Shown here piece after piece: positions 1-5,689 of a stretch of DNA of 5,689 nucleotides. Position 1 is the stretch's first letter, and each line of letters begins with the position of its first letter. This DNA comes from Pseudaestuariivita sp. (GTDB taxonomy: Bacteria; Pseudomonadota; Alphaproteobacteria; Rhodobacterales; Rhodobacteraceae), in assembly GCA_020629995.1 (NCBI GenBank), contig JAHDCH010000128.1, positions 1-5,689 of the forward strand, in the 5' to 3' direction. Below the pieces are notes generated by a model. The model worked only from the letters and a program-made list of their open reading frames with translations. It was not told the origin of the DNA and did no database searches. Made by a program: the position numbers and the translations under genes.

Positions 1-143
1 CTCTGGCCATCGATGCTGTCGTCGCCATCGCCGCCTTCGACGCTGTCGTCGCCAACACCCGCGAGCACGGTATCGTTGCCGCTCCCGCCCAACACCGTGT
101 CGTCGGAGCCCGCTGTCACGACGCTATCGTTCCCTTTGCCCGC
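1..143 (-). repeat. RTX nonapeptide array, block 2 (continues beyond the window)
   Basis: After the insert the reading frame returns to RTX repeats at about residue 547 (AGKGNDSVV, then GGSGNDTVL and GGDGDDSID) and runs to the window edge. It represents the beginning of a second beta-roll. How many repeats follow cannot be seen. Confidence 0.85.
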
Positions 144-1781
144 ATCCACGGTGATGCCGTCCACAAGTACGTTGTCGAAATCCGGTGTGGCCGAGCTGAG
201 ATCCAGCGTGTCGTCAAAAGCGGTCAGGATATAGTCTTCGATGCCTGAGACACTCAGCGCCGAAGCGCCCGCCGTGCCGCCCAAAATGCCCACCCCGTTC
301 AGCACCCAGCCGGTTGTGGACGAGGTGAGGTTCAGCGTGTCGGCGCCAAGGCCGCCCGCGATCACGTTGGCTGCGCCGTCATTGTTCTGAAAGATCACGT
401 CGTCGCCGGCGGCGCCGTCAATTGTATCGGCCCCCGGACCGCCGCGTATGGTGTCGTTGCCAACCCCGCCGGTGATGCTGTCATCGCCCGACTCGCCGCG
501 CAGGTCGTTTGCGCCGTTGGAAGCGTCCAGCGTGTCATTGCCGGTGCCGCCGAGAAGAGTGGAGTTGGCGCTGCCAGCCTCAAGGCTGTCATCGCCCGCG
601 CCGCCGTCAAGGCTGCTTGCGCCGGTGAAATCGAGGAGCGTGTCATTGCCATCCCCGCCGATCAGCGTGTCGTCGTCCGAACCACCGTTAAGCGTGTCAT
701 TGCCCGCGCCGCCCTCAAGAAGGTTGCTGCCAGATGTGCCCGACAGCATGTCGTCGTCGTCGCCGCCGTCCAGCGTGTCGTTGCCGGAGTTGCCGACCAG
801 AGTGTCCATCCCCGTGCCGCCCACGAGGCTGTCGTCATCCGCTCCGCCGCTCAGGCTGTCGTTGCCGTCCTCACCCAGCAGCGTGTCGTTGCCCAGACCG
901 CCAAGGACCGTGTCATTGCCCGCTGCACCTGTCAGGCTGTCGTCGCCCGCGCCGCCGTTAACGTTGTCGCCGCTGCCTCCGCCGCTGATGTTGTCGTTGC
1001 CGTTCTCGCCGAACAGGAGGTCCTTGCCCGATCCGCCAAGGATCGTGTCGTTGTCGTCGCCGCCATAGACCGTGTCGTCTCCGGTCTCGCCCCGAATGCT
1101 GTCGTTGCCGTCCGCGCCTTCGATAAAGTCGCTGCCGTCTCCGCCAAGGATCGTATCCGCGCCCAGCCCGCCGTTGATCGTGTCGATGCCGATGCCGCCC
1201 AGGATGCTGTCATCGCCGCCATCGCCGCGCAGGCTGTCATCGCCGGTCCCGCCATCGACGGTGTCATTGCCATCATCCCCGTCGGCGGTGTCGTTCCCGC
1301 CGCCCGCATCCAGCATGTCGTCGTTGAAATCGCCGTACAGCTCGTCATCGCCTTCGCCGCCGAACAATTCGTCAAAGCCGACACCGCCGCGCAGCGTGTC
1401 GTTGCCATCCTCGCCGTGCAATGTGTCGTCGCCGTTGCCGCCGAACAGCGCGTCCAGGCCCTCCCAGCCCCACAGGCTGTCGTCGCCGTTGTCTCCGTAC
1501 AGGCTGTCGTCGCCAATGCTGCCGTAAAGCGTGTCGTTGTTATCGCCGCCATACACCGTGTCGTTGTCGTTGCCGCCCAGCAGCTGGTCGGCGCCCAGGC
1601 CGCCAAACAACAGGTCATTGCCGTTGCCGCCGCTCAGGACGTCGTTGTCGTCACCGCCGTCCAGCTGGTCATTTCCGTCGTCGCCGACCAGCGTGTCGAG
1701 CCCCTCGAACCCGTTGATCGTGTCATCGCCAAGCGTGCCAACAATCGAATTGTCGCCGGAATCACCATTAAAAACGGGCAT
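1..1781 (-). CDS. RTX calcium-binding repeat protein, N-terminal part (runs off left edge)
   Basis: Reading the minus strand from the ATG at 1781-1779 gives 593 uninterrupted codons to the window edge with no stop, so the C-terminus lies outside. The protein opens [15 protein letters not shown] and passes directly into tandem RTX nonapeptides (GGxGxDxxx, for example GGNGNDLLF and GGEGDDELY), with no signal peptide. Proteins of this type bind Ca2+ in a beta-roll after export by a type I (ABC) secretion system; the C-terminal secretion signal would be beyond the window. Residues 5-481 hold roughly fifty repeats. Those near 384-425 are degenerate, with Ser or Ala replacing the liganding Asp. Residues about 484-545 are a non-repeat insert, and repeats resume at about 547. 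The start is supported by AGGA at 1789-1792, seven bases upstream, and by the characteristic opening of this family. The family is clear; the role (adhesin, surface layer, enzyme carrier) cannot be told without the C-terminus. Confidence 0.93.
   Translation of the reverse strand, partial: MPVFNGDSGDNSIVGTLGDDTINGFEGLDTLVGDDGNDQLDGGDDNDVLSGGNGNDLLFGGLGADQLLGGNDNDTVYGGDNNDTLYGSIGDDSLYGDNGDDSLWGWEGLDALFGGNGDDTLHGEDGNDTLRGGVGFDELFGGEGDDELYGDFNDDMLDAGGGNDTADGDDGNDTVDGGTGDDSLRGDGGDDSILGGIGIDTINGGLGADTILGGDGSDFIEGADGNDSIRGETGDDTVYGGDDNDTILGGSGKDLLFGENGNDNISGGGSGDNVNGGAGDDSLTGAAGNDTVLGGLGNDTLLGEDGNDSLSGGADDDSLVGGTGMDTLVGNSGNDTLDGGDDDDMLSGTSGSNLLEGGAGNDTLNGGSDDDTLIGGDGNDTLLDFTGASSLDGGAGDDSLEAGSANSTLLGGTGNDTLDASNGANDLRGESGDDSITGGVGNDTIRGGPGADTIDGAAGDDVIFQNNDGAANVIAGGLGADTLNLTSSTTGWVLNGVGILGGTAGASALSVSGIEDYILTAFDDTLDLSSATPDFDNVLVDGITVDAGKGNDSVVTAGSDDTVLGGSGNDTVLAGVGDDSVEGGDGDDSIDGQ
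144..338 (-). other. Non-repeat insert domain within the RTX protein
   Basis: Residues about 482-546 of the left RTX protein lack the GGxGxD pattern. They are richer in Thr, Ser, Val and Leu, contain the only Trp of this part (W492), and include [20 protein letters not shown], which resembles the '[14 protein letters not shown]' strands that separate RTX blocks in other large secreted calcium-binding proteins. The likely role is a capping or spacer beta-strand module between two beta-rolls. This is inferred from the change in composition and the segment's position; no catalytic motif is visible. Confidence 0.6.
339..1766 (-). repeat. RTX nonapeptide array, block 1 (27-bp protein-level periodicity)
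   Basis: This stretch encodes about fifty consecutive nine-residue units of the form GGxGxDxxx, where the last variable positions are usually Thr/Ser-Leu/Ile/Val. The first six positions of each unit normally form the Ca2+-binding turn and the last three a short beta-strand. The DNA is therefore an imperfect 27-base tandem repeat dominated by GGC, GAC and GAT codons. Several units depart from the pattern: a two-tryptophan unit ([11 protein letters not shown]) near residues 106-116 and Asp-poor units near 384-425. The array creates long spurious open frames on both strands. Confidence 0.9.
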
Positions 1782-1808
1782 TGGATCGTCCTGTAATTAC
1801 AAAATCTG

Positions 1809-1898
1809 CGCAAAGGTTAACGGCGCGGCGCAGGTGGGGTCAAAGAAAAGGTTGCCGCGCGGGTGGATGCGCACGTCACGGGCACGTTAACTTTTGCG
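1809..1898. promoter_or_regulatory. Pair of inverted 14-mers, candidate operator sites
   Basis: CGCAAAGGTTAACG at 1809-1822 reappears in inverted orientation as CGTTAACTTTTGCG at 1885-1898, with 13 of 14 positions identical. Each copy contains the palindrome GTTAAC (1816-1821 and 1886-1891). The copies are separated by 62 bases and sit in the 254-base gap between the divergent RTX and SDR genes. The arrangement is typical of two operator sites for a dimeric regulator acting on one or both promoters, and could allow looping. The left copy reads TTAACC on the minus strand, which recalls the CtrA half-site of alphaproteobacteria, but the second TTAA of a full CtrA box is not present at the expected spacing. 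The regulator is unknown. Confidence 0.5.
1815..1843 (-). promoter_or_regulatory. Possible promoter of the left RTX gene
   Basis: On the minus strand a TTGACC box (1843-1838), matching five of six bases of the sigma-70 -35 consensus, is followed after 17 bases by TTAACC (1820-1815). That is a poor match to TATAAT but lies at the correct spacing. It would start transcription some 25-30 bases before the ATG at 1781. The putative -10 box lies inside the left 14-mer of the inverted-repeat pair, so a protein bound there would block it. Only the -35 match and the spacing support the call. Confidence 0.25.
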
Positions 1899-1910
1899 GC
1901 CCGGGGGGTC

Positions 1911-1928
1911 TTACCCAAGATGGGGTAA
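1911..1928. promoter_or_regulatory. TTACCC-N6-GGGTAA dyad, candidate operator
   Basis: Perfect six-base inverted arms TTACCC (1911-1916) and GGGTAA (1923-1928) flank a six-base centre, AAGATG. The site lies 13 bases past the right 14-mer and about 108 bases before the SDR start. The 18-base symmetric shape fits a helix-turn-helix dimer site upstream of the SDR-cupin genes. It is too short and lacks a T-run, so a terminator is unlikely. Chance occurrence in GC-rich DNA cannot be excluded. Confidence 0.35.
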
Positions 1929-2035
1929 AAGGCGCGCGATCCCGAAGGTTCAGCCACAGGTTGCGCGGGGATCAAGGGGATTGCGTGCCGGGCAGAGCGG
2001 GGTAGGGTCAACCCCAGCCAATGAGGGGACAGCAC

Positions 2036-2740
2036 ATGACCAGGACCGTTCTAATCACCGGCGGCACGGGCGGCATCGGGGCCGGCGTGGCGCAGGTTCT
2101 GGCTGCGCGCGGCTGGCAGGTGATCGCGGCCAGCGCTTCGGACAAGGAAATCGCGGGCTTTGACGCGCCGCCCGGTGCACGGGCGGTCCGGATGGACGTG
2201 ACCGACGCGGCGTCGGTCGGGCAGGTGCTGGGCGGGCTGGACCGGCTGGATGGCCTTGTGAACTGTGCCGGGATCCTGCGGCGGGGCGAAGAATACGATC
2301 TGGACGTCTTTGAGCAGGTGATCGCGGTCAACCTGACGGGCACGATGCGCTGTTGCCTTGCGGCGCATCCGCTGCTGGCGGCCTCGGGCGGGGCGATCGT
2401 GAACACCGCCTCGATGCTGTCGACTTTTGGCGGGCCTCTGGTGCCGGCCTATTCGGCCTCCAAGGGGGGCGTCGCGCAGCTGACCAAGGCGCTGGCGGGC
2501 AAATGGGCGGGCGATGGCGTGCGCGTCAACGCCGTCGCCCCCGGCTGGATCGAAACCGAGATGACCGGGGGGCTGCGCGAAGCCCCCGAGCGCGAGGCGG
2601 GGATCATGGCGCGCACACCCATGGCGCGCTGGGGCCAGCCGCAAGAGGTGGGCGCATTGGTCGCCTGGCTTTTGAGCGACGAGGCAAGTTTTGTGACCGG
2701 AGCCGTCTATCCGGTGGATGGCGGCTATCTGGCGATGTAG
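2036..2740 (+). CDS. SDR family NAD(P)-dependent oxidoreductase
   Basis: This 234-residue protein is a classical short-chain dehydrogenase/reductase with a Rossmann fold, expected to be cytosolic and to interconvert an alcohol and a ketone using NAD(P)(H). Visible motifs, in order, are the nucleotide-binding TGGTGGIG (residues 8-15), DVTD (54-57), the NAG-type motif as NCAG (76-79), N99 in AVNL, S126 in NTAS, Y139 and K143 in YSASK, and PG at 169-170 followed by WIETEMT. N99, S126, Y139 and K143 make a complete catalytic tetrad. No Asp or Arg sits clearly at the end of the second strand (VIAASAS), so the cofactor preference is not readable. An in-frame ATG lies 15 bases upstream at 2021, but GAGGGG at 2023-2028 is ideally spaced for the ATG at 2036, and homologues usually begin just before the first strand. 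The downstream cupin starts 23 bases after the stop, which suggests one operon. The substrate is unknown. Confidence 0.95.
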   Translation: MTRTVLITGGTGGIGAGVAQVLAARGWQVIAASASDKEIAGFDAPPGARAVRMDVTDAASVGQVLGGLDRLDGLVNCAGILRRGEEYDLDVFEQVIAVNLTGTMRCCLAAHPLLAASGGAIVNTASMLSTFGGPLVPAYSASKGGVAQLTKALAGKWAGDGVRVNAVAPGWIETEMTGGLREAPEREAGIMARTPMARWGQPQEVGALVAWLLSDEASFVTGAVYPVDGGYLAM

Positions 2741-2763
2741 CCTGAGGGGCAGAGGAGAGACCG

Positions 2764-3279
2764 ATGAAAGACGAAAACCCGTTGATGCCCTACCAGCTGC
2801 CGTTCCCGGCAGACGCGCTGGACGAGATTGTCGTACCAAAGGCCATCCCCGAGGATGACCGCCTGTGGGTGCCGCAGGCCGAAAACGTCTGGTTCCGGCC
2901 TTTGTGCCTGAACCGCTCTCAGGGCTACTGGGTCAACCTGCTCAAGGTGCGCAAGTCGGGCGTCCTGTCGCGCCATCGCCACCCGCAGCCCGTCCATGGC
3001 TTTGTGCTGAAGGGGCGGTGGGAATACCTTGAACACGACTGGGTCGCCGAAGAGGGCGGTTATGTCTTTGAACCGCCGGGCGAGACGCACACGCTGGTTG
3101 TGCCCGAGGGCGTGGAAGAGATGATCACGCTGTTCCAGGTCAACGGCGTGATGTGCTATGTCGATCCCTACGGCGAAGTGCTGGGCTATGAAGACGTCTT
3201 CACCAAGATCGACATGTGCCGCAAACACTTTGCCGATGTCGGACTTGGCGAGGATTACGCCGACCGGTTCATTCGGTAG
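2764..3279 (+). CDS. Cupin, 2,4'-dihydroxyacetophenone dioxygenase-like
   Basis: A single-domain cupin of 171 residues, the usual size for this group. The whole sequence resembles the 2,4'-dihydroxyacetophenone dioxygenase family: the [13 protein letters not shown] segment, [32 protein letters not shown] and the C-terminal DYADRFIR. Members studied use Fe to cleave the bond between the carbonyl and hydroxymethyl carbons of 2,4'-dihydroxyacetophenone. Likely metal ligands are H71, H73 and H109, with an acidic residue such as E90 possible; the Glu of the standard cupin motif 1 is replaced by H78. There is no signal peptide, so it should be cytosolic. AGGAGAG at 2753-2759 precedes the ATG at 2764; a second ATG at residue 8 is less well placed. 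Tight spacing to the SDR suggests shared transcription and a linked pathway. The family is well supported, but the true substrate may differ. Confidence 0.88.
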   Translation: MKDENPLMPYQLPFPADALDEIVVPKAIPEDDRLWVPQAENVWFRPLCLNRSQGYWVNLLKVRKSGVLSRHRHPQPVHGFVLKGRWEYLEHDWVAEEGGYVFEPPGETHTLVVPEGVEEMITLFQVNGVMCYVDPYGEVLGYEDVFTKIDMCRKHFADVGLGEDYADRFIR

Positions 3280-3308
3280 AAACTTGACGTCGCCCCTCGC
3301 GTCATGCG

Positions 3309-3331
3309 TGCTTTCGGGATTGGTGAAAGCA
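3309..3331 (+). terminator. Weak hairpin after the cupin, possible terminator or attenuator
   Basis: TGCTTTC (3309-3315) pairs perfectly with GAAAGCA (3325-3331) around a nine-base loop and is followed by a short TTTT (3332-3335). It sits 29 bases after the cupin stop and 16 bases before the next start. The seven-base stem is only moderately GC-rich and the U-tract is short, so termination would be partial. It could set the hydrolase at a lower level than the SDR-cupin pair or be incidental. Confidence 0.35.
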
Positions 3332-3347
3332 TTTTGCGAGACGTGTG

Positions 3348-5402
3348 ATGAAACGATTTTTGGTATTTTTGTGGTGCAGTCTTTGCGCCGGCGGCGCGGC
3401 CGCCCAGGACGTGCCGCTCTTTGTCCCCACACCGCTCGACAGCCCCAGCGCGACCTTCGTGAACACGCTTCTGAGCGATGAAACGCTGCCCGAGGTGGGC
3501 CTCCGGCTCAGGGTGGAAACCTACGAACAACAGCCCGGTACTCCGATCAACGAGGATGCCCGCAACGCGCTGTCTTTGGTGTCGCTGGATGCGCTGGGGC
3601 GCAGCGAGGCGCCGGATGACACGCGCGCCGCGCTGTCGGCCCTGATCAACGCATCGCGCGGCAAAAGCGGCAGGGACCTGGCCGCACTGCGCAATTCGGC
3701 CTGGGGCGACATTGGTCTGTTGGCGGTGGCCGAGATGGGTCTTGTCCCGTTTGCGCATTGGGTCGCCACACCAACCAGCCTTGTCGTGAACGCAGACACC
3801 GACCCGGGCGCCTTGCGCGATGCGGCGATCGCGGCGCTGACCCCGGCGCTGCGCGACGCGGCGGGCGCACGTGTTGAATTTCTGGATGTCGGCCGCGAAG
3901 AAGACACCGTGAACGACTTTCTGGGCCGCCGGACAGATCTTTCGGCTGCCGAAGTCGTGCTGGACCCTGTCCATCTTGCGGCGAGCGAGCCGCAAGGTCC
4001 GCGCTTTGCCTCTGCGCTTGGTCCGCAGGTTGTCTATGACGGTGTTGCGCCACGCGGTGGCATGCTGGTTCTGCCCGAGGCCATTCTGGACGAGATGACG
4101 GCGCGCCAGCAACGTGCGCTCGAGAACGCCGCGCTGCGTGCCAGCAATGCGGCGGAAACGGTTGGGCTTGAGGGCCGGGAAGACCTGATCGCGTCCCTGA
4201 ACGACGCCGGGATCGAGCTGCGCGCGGGCGCGGAAGTCTGGGACGGGCTGGGTATCCGTGGCGGCCAGCTGCGCGCGCCTGACCAATTCGCCGAAACGCT
4301 CGGGGTTTCGGTTGAGGCCGCTGCCGCGCTGGCGCCGCCCTTGCCGGGAGCCTTGTTTGCCGATCCGCCTCCGTCGCCTCCGCTTCCGCCGCCACCGCCC
4401 GCACCTCACGATGCAGGCACCGACCGCGCCTTGACCAACGGCCTGTTCTTTTTCACCACCCGCAACAGCGAGGATGACTCCGACATTCGCTTCGCTTTTG
4501 GCACGTCCTTTGAGGGTGTGCGCGATGTGCATTGCGGTGGGCTGGGGTATGAAAGCGATCCGAACCGCCCGCTGGGCGAAAGCTTTACCGGGCAGATCGC
4601 GCTGGATCCCAATGGCATTCTGGCCGGTCCGTCCGACTGTGTTGCCGCGCTGCTGTCTTTTGCCGGTCAGACGGACCTCACCTTCCTCATCCACGGGTTC
4701 AACACCGATTTTGGCGAAGCGCTCGATCTGGCAGCGCGGCTGCGCGACGATCTCGAGATTGACGGAACGGTCGTTCTGGTCAGTTGGGCGTCTCGAGGTC
4801 AGCCGACGCGCTATTGGCGCGACATCGAAGCAATCGACCATGCGGGCAGCCTGCTGGCTCCGGTTTTGCGGGAACTGAACGCCCGGACCCGGGACCAGCC
4901 GCGCAAGGTGTCGATGATTGCGCACAGCCTTGGCGGGCGCCTTGGCGCGGACTTGATGACGCTGATTGCCGCGACCGATGCGCGGACTTTGGAAAACGCC
5001 GTGTTTGTCGCCGCCGAGACGCCGCATGATGATTTCACCCCTGTGCATGCCGGGGCGGCGGACCGCAGCAAGGTCTGGACGATCTATGCCAATGCGCATG
5101 ACCGCGTGCTGCTGTGGGCGCGGCGGGTCAGCGGGTGGGAGGACAAGATTGGCATTGGCGGCGACGACCGATTTGTCACAGGTGGCGTTGATACGCTGGA
5201 TGTGAGCGCGCTCGACAATGATTGGTGTGTGCTGGGCATTCTGCGCAACGCGCGGTGCCGCAATCACACCCACGCTTTTGATGTCCAGCGCGTGGTTGAT
5301 GACCTCCGATCGCTGCTGGCCACGCCCTCGAGCGCGACAGAGCGTTCCGGTGTCAGCCCGGTCTCAGGCGGCGGTGAGGTGTATTTCGAGCTTGATCCTT
5401 GA
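3348..5402 (+). CDS. Exported fusion: DctP-like domain plus DUF900-type alpha/beta hydrolase
   Basis: A 684-residue protein starting with a Sec signal peptide (MKRFLVFLWCSLCAGGAAAQ, cleavage near 19-20), so periplasmic or secreted. Residues about 22-325 lack an enzyme motif but follow the layout of TRAP transporter solute-binding proteins (DctP): an opening strand, GLVPFAHW at 131-138, and the LVLPEAILDEM helix (240-250) leading to LIASLNDAGIEL (280-291). A proline-rich linker (PPPSPPLPPPPPAP, 340-353) joins it to an alpha/beta hydrolase of the DUF900 type. That domain shows GLFFFTTRN (365-373), the oxyanion segment FLIHGFN (446-452), the nucleophile elbow AHSLGG with S527, probable acid D585 in ANAHD, and H640 or H642 as the catalytic His. 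Cysteines 396, 431, 627 and 637 could form disulfides in the periplasm. The start at 3348 gives the best signal peptide; a GTG at 3345 is in frame directly before it and the ribosome site is weak (GAG at 3338-3340). The hydrolase call is firm, the N-terminal assignment is tentative, and the substrate is unknown. Confidence 0.9.
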   Translation: MKRFLVFLWCSLCAGGAAAQDVPLFVPTPLDSPSATFVNTLLSDETLPEVGLRLRVETYEQQPGTPINEDARNALSLVSLDALGRSEAPDDTRAALSALINASRGKSGRDLAALRNSAWGDIGLLAVAEMGLVPFAHWVATPTSLVVNADTDPGALRDAAIAALTPALRDAAGARVEFLDVGREEDTVNDFLGRRTDLSAAEVVLDPVHLAASEPQGPRFASALGPQVVYDGVAPRGGMLVLPEAILDEMTARQQRALENAALRASNAAETVGLEGREDLIASLNDAGIELRAGAEVWDGLGIRGGQLRAPDQFAETLGVSVEAAAALAPPLPGALFADPPPSPPLPPPPPAPHDAGTDRALTNGLFFFTTRNSEDDSDIRFAFGTSFEGVRDVHCGGLGYESDPNRPLGESFTGQIALDPNGILAGPSDCVAALLSFAGQTDLTFLIHGFNTDFGEALDLAARLRDDLEIDGTVVLVSWASRGQPTRYWRDIEAIDHAGSLLAPVLRELNARTRDQPRKVSMIAHSLGGRLGADLMTLIAATDARTLENAVFVAAETPHDDFTPVHAGAADRSKVWTIYANAHDRVLLWARRVSGWEDKIGIGGDDRFVTGGVDTLDVSALDNDWCVLGILRNARCRNHTHAFDVQRVVDDLRSLLATPSSATERSGVSPVSGGGEVYFELDP

Positions 5403-5440
5403 TCGTCAGGGTCCGCTCCAAGAATGCCCGAGGCCCGGGT

Positions 5441-5464
5441 AGGGTGGGCATGTTTGCCCACCCT
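5441..5464. terminator. 10-bp hairpin between convergent genes, probable bidirectional terminator
   Basis: AGGGTGGGCA (5441-5450) and TGCCCACCCT (5455-5464) are perfect complements around a TGTT loop. The hairpin lies in the 80-base spacer between the hydrolase stop at 5402 and the stop of the right RTX gene at 5483, the expected place for a terminator serving both. No T-run follows on either strand, so it may act with Rho, as an RNA-stabilising stem, or be a copy of a dispersed GGTGGGCA-type palindrome of the kind common between genes in proteobacteria. A smaller stem, CCGGC-ACCT-GCCGG (5465-5478), follows immediately. Confidence 0.6.
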
Positions 5465-5482
5465 CCGGCACCTGCCGGGGCG

Positions 5483-5689
5483 TCAGGCCCAGAAGTCGTG
5501 CACCGTTAGCGTGAACTCGCCGTTGATAAAGATCTCGAGATCCGCCACCCCGTCACCGTCCACATCGCCGCGCACCACCGTGTTTCCGTTGATGGTAAAG
5601 CTGCGCAGCTCGCCCGCTGTCCCGGAAAAGGCCGCCGATCCGATAAAGGTGAACGCATTGTCGCGCCCGCCCACGACAGCATCGATCTG
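5483..5689 (-). CDS. RTX/serralysin-type secreted protein, C-terminal 68 residues (runs off right edge)
   Basis: The minus strand is open from the window edge to a TGA at 5485-5483. The visible residues include QIDAV, FTFIGSAAFSGTAGELR, RGDVDGDGVADLEIFI and the end LTVHDFWA. This matches the C-terminal module of M10 serralysin-type metalloproteases and related RTX proteins, which follows the RTX repeats and carries the type I secretion signal. The D-V-D-G-D-G-V-A-D segment looks like a calcium-binding loop (DxDxDGxxD). A GTG inside at 5674 could be taken as the start of a 63-residue gene, but the frame stays open upstream with family-typical residues, so this is a truncated view of a larger gene. 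Whether the missing part contains a protease domain cannot be told. It is a separate gene from the left RTX protein, whose start is at 1781. Confidence 0.9.
   Translation of the reverse strand, partial: QIDAVVGGRDNAFTFIGSAAFSGTAGELRSFTINGNTVVRGDVDGDGVADLEIFINGEFTLTVHDFWA

Noticed and set aside
448..1527. Two long plus-strand open frames rich in 'SLPxPP' repeats (448-1068 and 1072-1527), looking like proline-rich proteins
   Set aside because: They are the exact antisense of RTX codons: the proline/serine periodicity is the reverse complement of the GGxGxD repeat. The minus-strand reading is a known family with a ribosome site.
932..1618. A 228-codon minus-strand frame rich in Ala and Thr
   Set aside because: It is the out-of-frame shadow of the RTX gene on the same strand; the frame starting at 1781 gives the family pattern throughout without a stop.
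1..1781. The 27-base periodic DNA as a CRISPR array or non-coding satellite
   Set aside because: Units are contiguous, divergent and preserve the GGxGxD coding pattern; there are no unique spacers of fixed length between identical repeats.
1815..1820. TTAACC on the minus strand as a CtrA binding site
   Set aside because: A full CtrA box needs a second TTAA at about seven bases; none is present, so only a half-site resemblance remains.
2021..2035. Alternative upstream start of the SDR at 2021
   Set aside because: That ATG overlaps the GAGGGG ribosome site that serves 2036 and would add five residues not expected before the first Rossmann strand.
3255..5273. A 672-codon open frame on the minus strand opposite the hydrolase
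   Set aside because: Its translation is Arg-, Gln- and His-rich with no recognisable domain, while the opposite strand encodes a clear signal peptide and hydrolase motifs. It is a by-product of high GC at third codon positions.
5483..5674. A stand-alone 63-residue small protein starting with GTG at 5674
   Set aside because: The frame continues open to the window edge and the upstream residues (QIDAVV) fit the serralysin-type C-terminal module, so it is the end of a longer gene.

Overview
The window is GC-rich and looks like chromosomal DNA of a marine alphaproteobacterium, most plausibly of the Rhodobacterales (Roseobacter-type). The basis is the base composition, the abundance of RTX secreted-protein genes, and the style of the SDR and cupin proteins. 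This taxonomic reading is inference.

Layout. (1) Positions 1-1781, minus strand: the N-terminal 593 codons of a giant RTX (haemolysin-type calcium-binding repeat) protein that continues past the left edge. It has no stop in the window and is easily missed by a closed-ORF search. It is almost entirely GGxGxDxxx nonapeptides, interrupted once by a short non-repeat domain. (2) Positions 1782-2035: a divergent intergenic region carrying a spaced pair of inverted 14-mers (consensus CGTTAACYTTTGCG), a separate TTACCC-N6-GGGTAA dyad, and a possible promoter for the RTX gene. (3) Positions 2036-3279, plus strand: a two-gene unit of a classical short-chain dehydrogenase/reductase and a 2,4'-dihydroxyacetophenone-dioxygenase-like cupin, 23 bases apart. 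(4) Positions 3348-5402, plus strand: an exported 684-residue protein with an N-terminal domain that resembles a degenerate TRAP/DctP solute-binding protein, a proline-rich linker, and a C-terminal DUF900-type alpha/beta hydrolase. (5) Positions 5403-5482: a short convergent spacer with a perfect 10-bp hairpin. (6) Positions 5483-5689, minus strand: the C-terminal 68 residues of a second RTX/serralysin-type secreted protein whose body lies beyond the right edge.

How the parts relate. The SDR and cupin are probably co-transcribed and may act in sequence on an aromatic or hydroxyketone substrate. The hydrolase is probably periplasmic, and a weak hairpin separates it from the cupin. The two RTX genes point the same way (minus strand) and flank the plus-strand genes, but they are separate genes: the right one ends at 5483 and the left one starts at 1781. 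No RNA gene, CRISPR array, transposase or phage gene is visible. The least expected item is the solute-binding-like plus hydrolase fusion. The most testable non-coding signal is the paired inverted 14-mer upstream of the left RTX gene.
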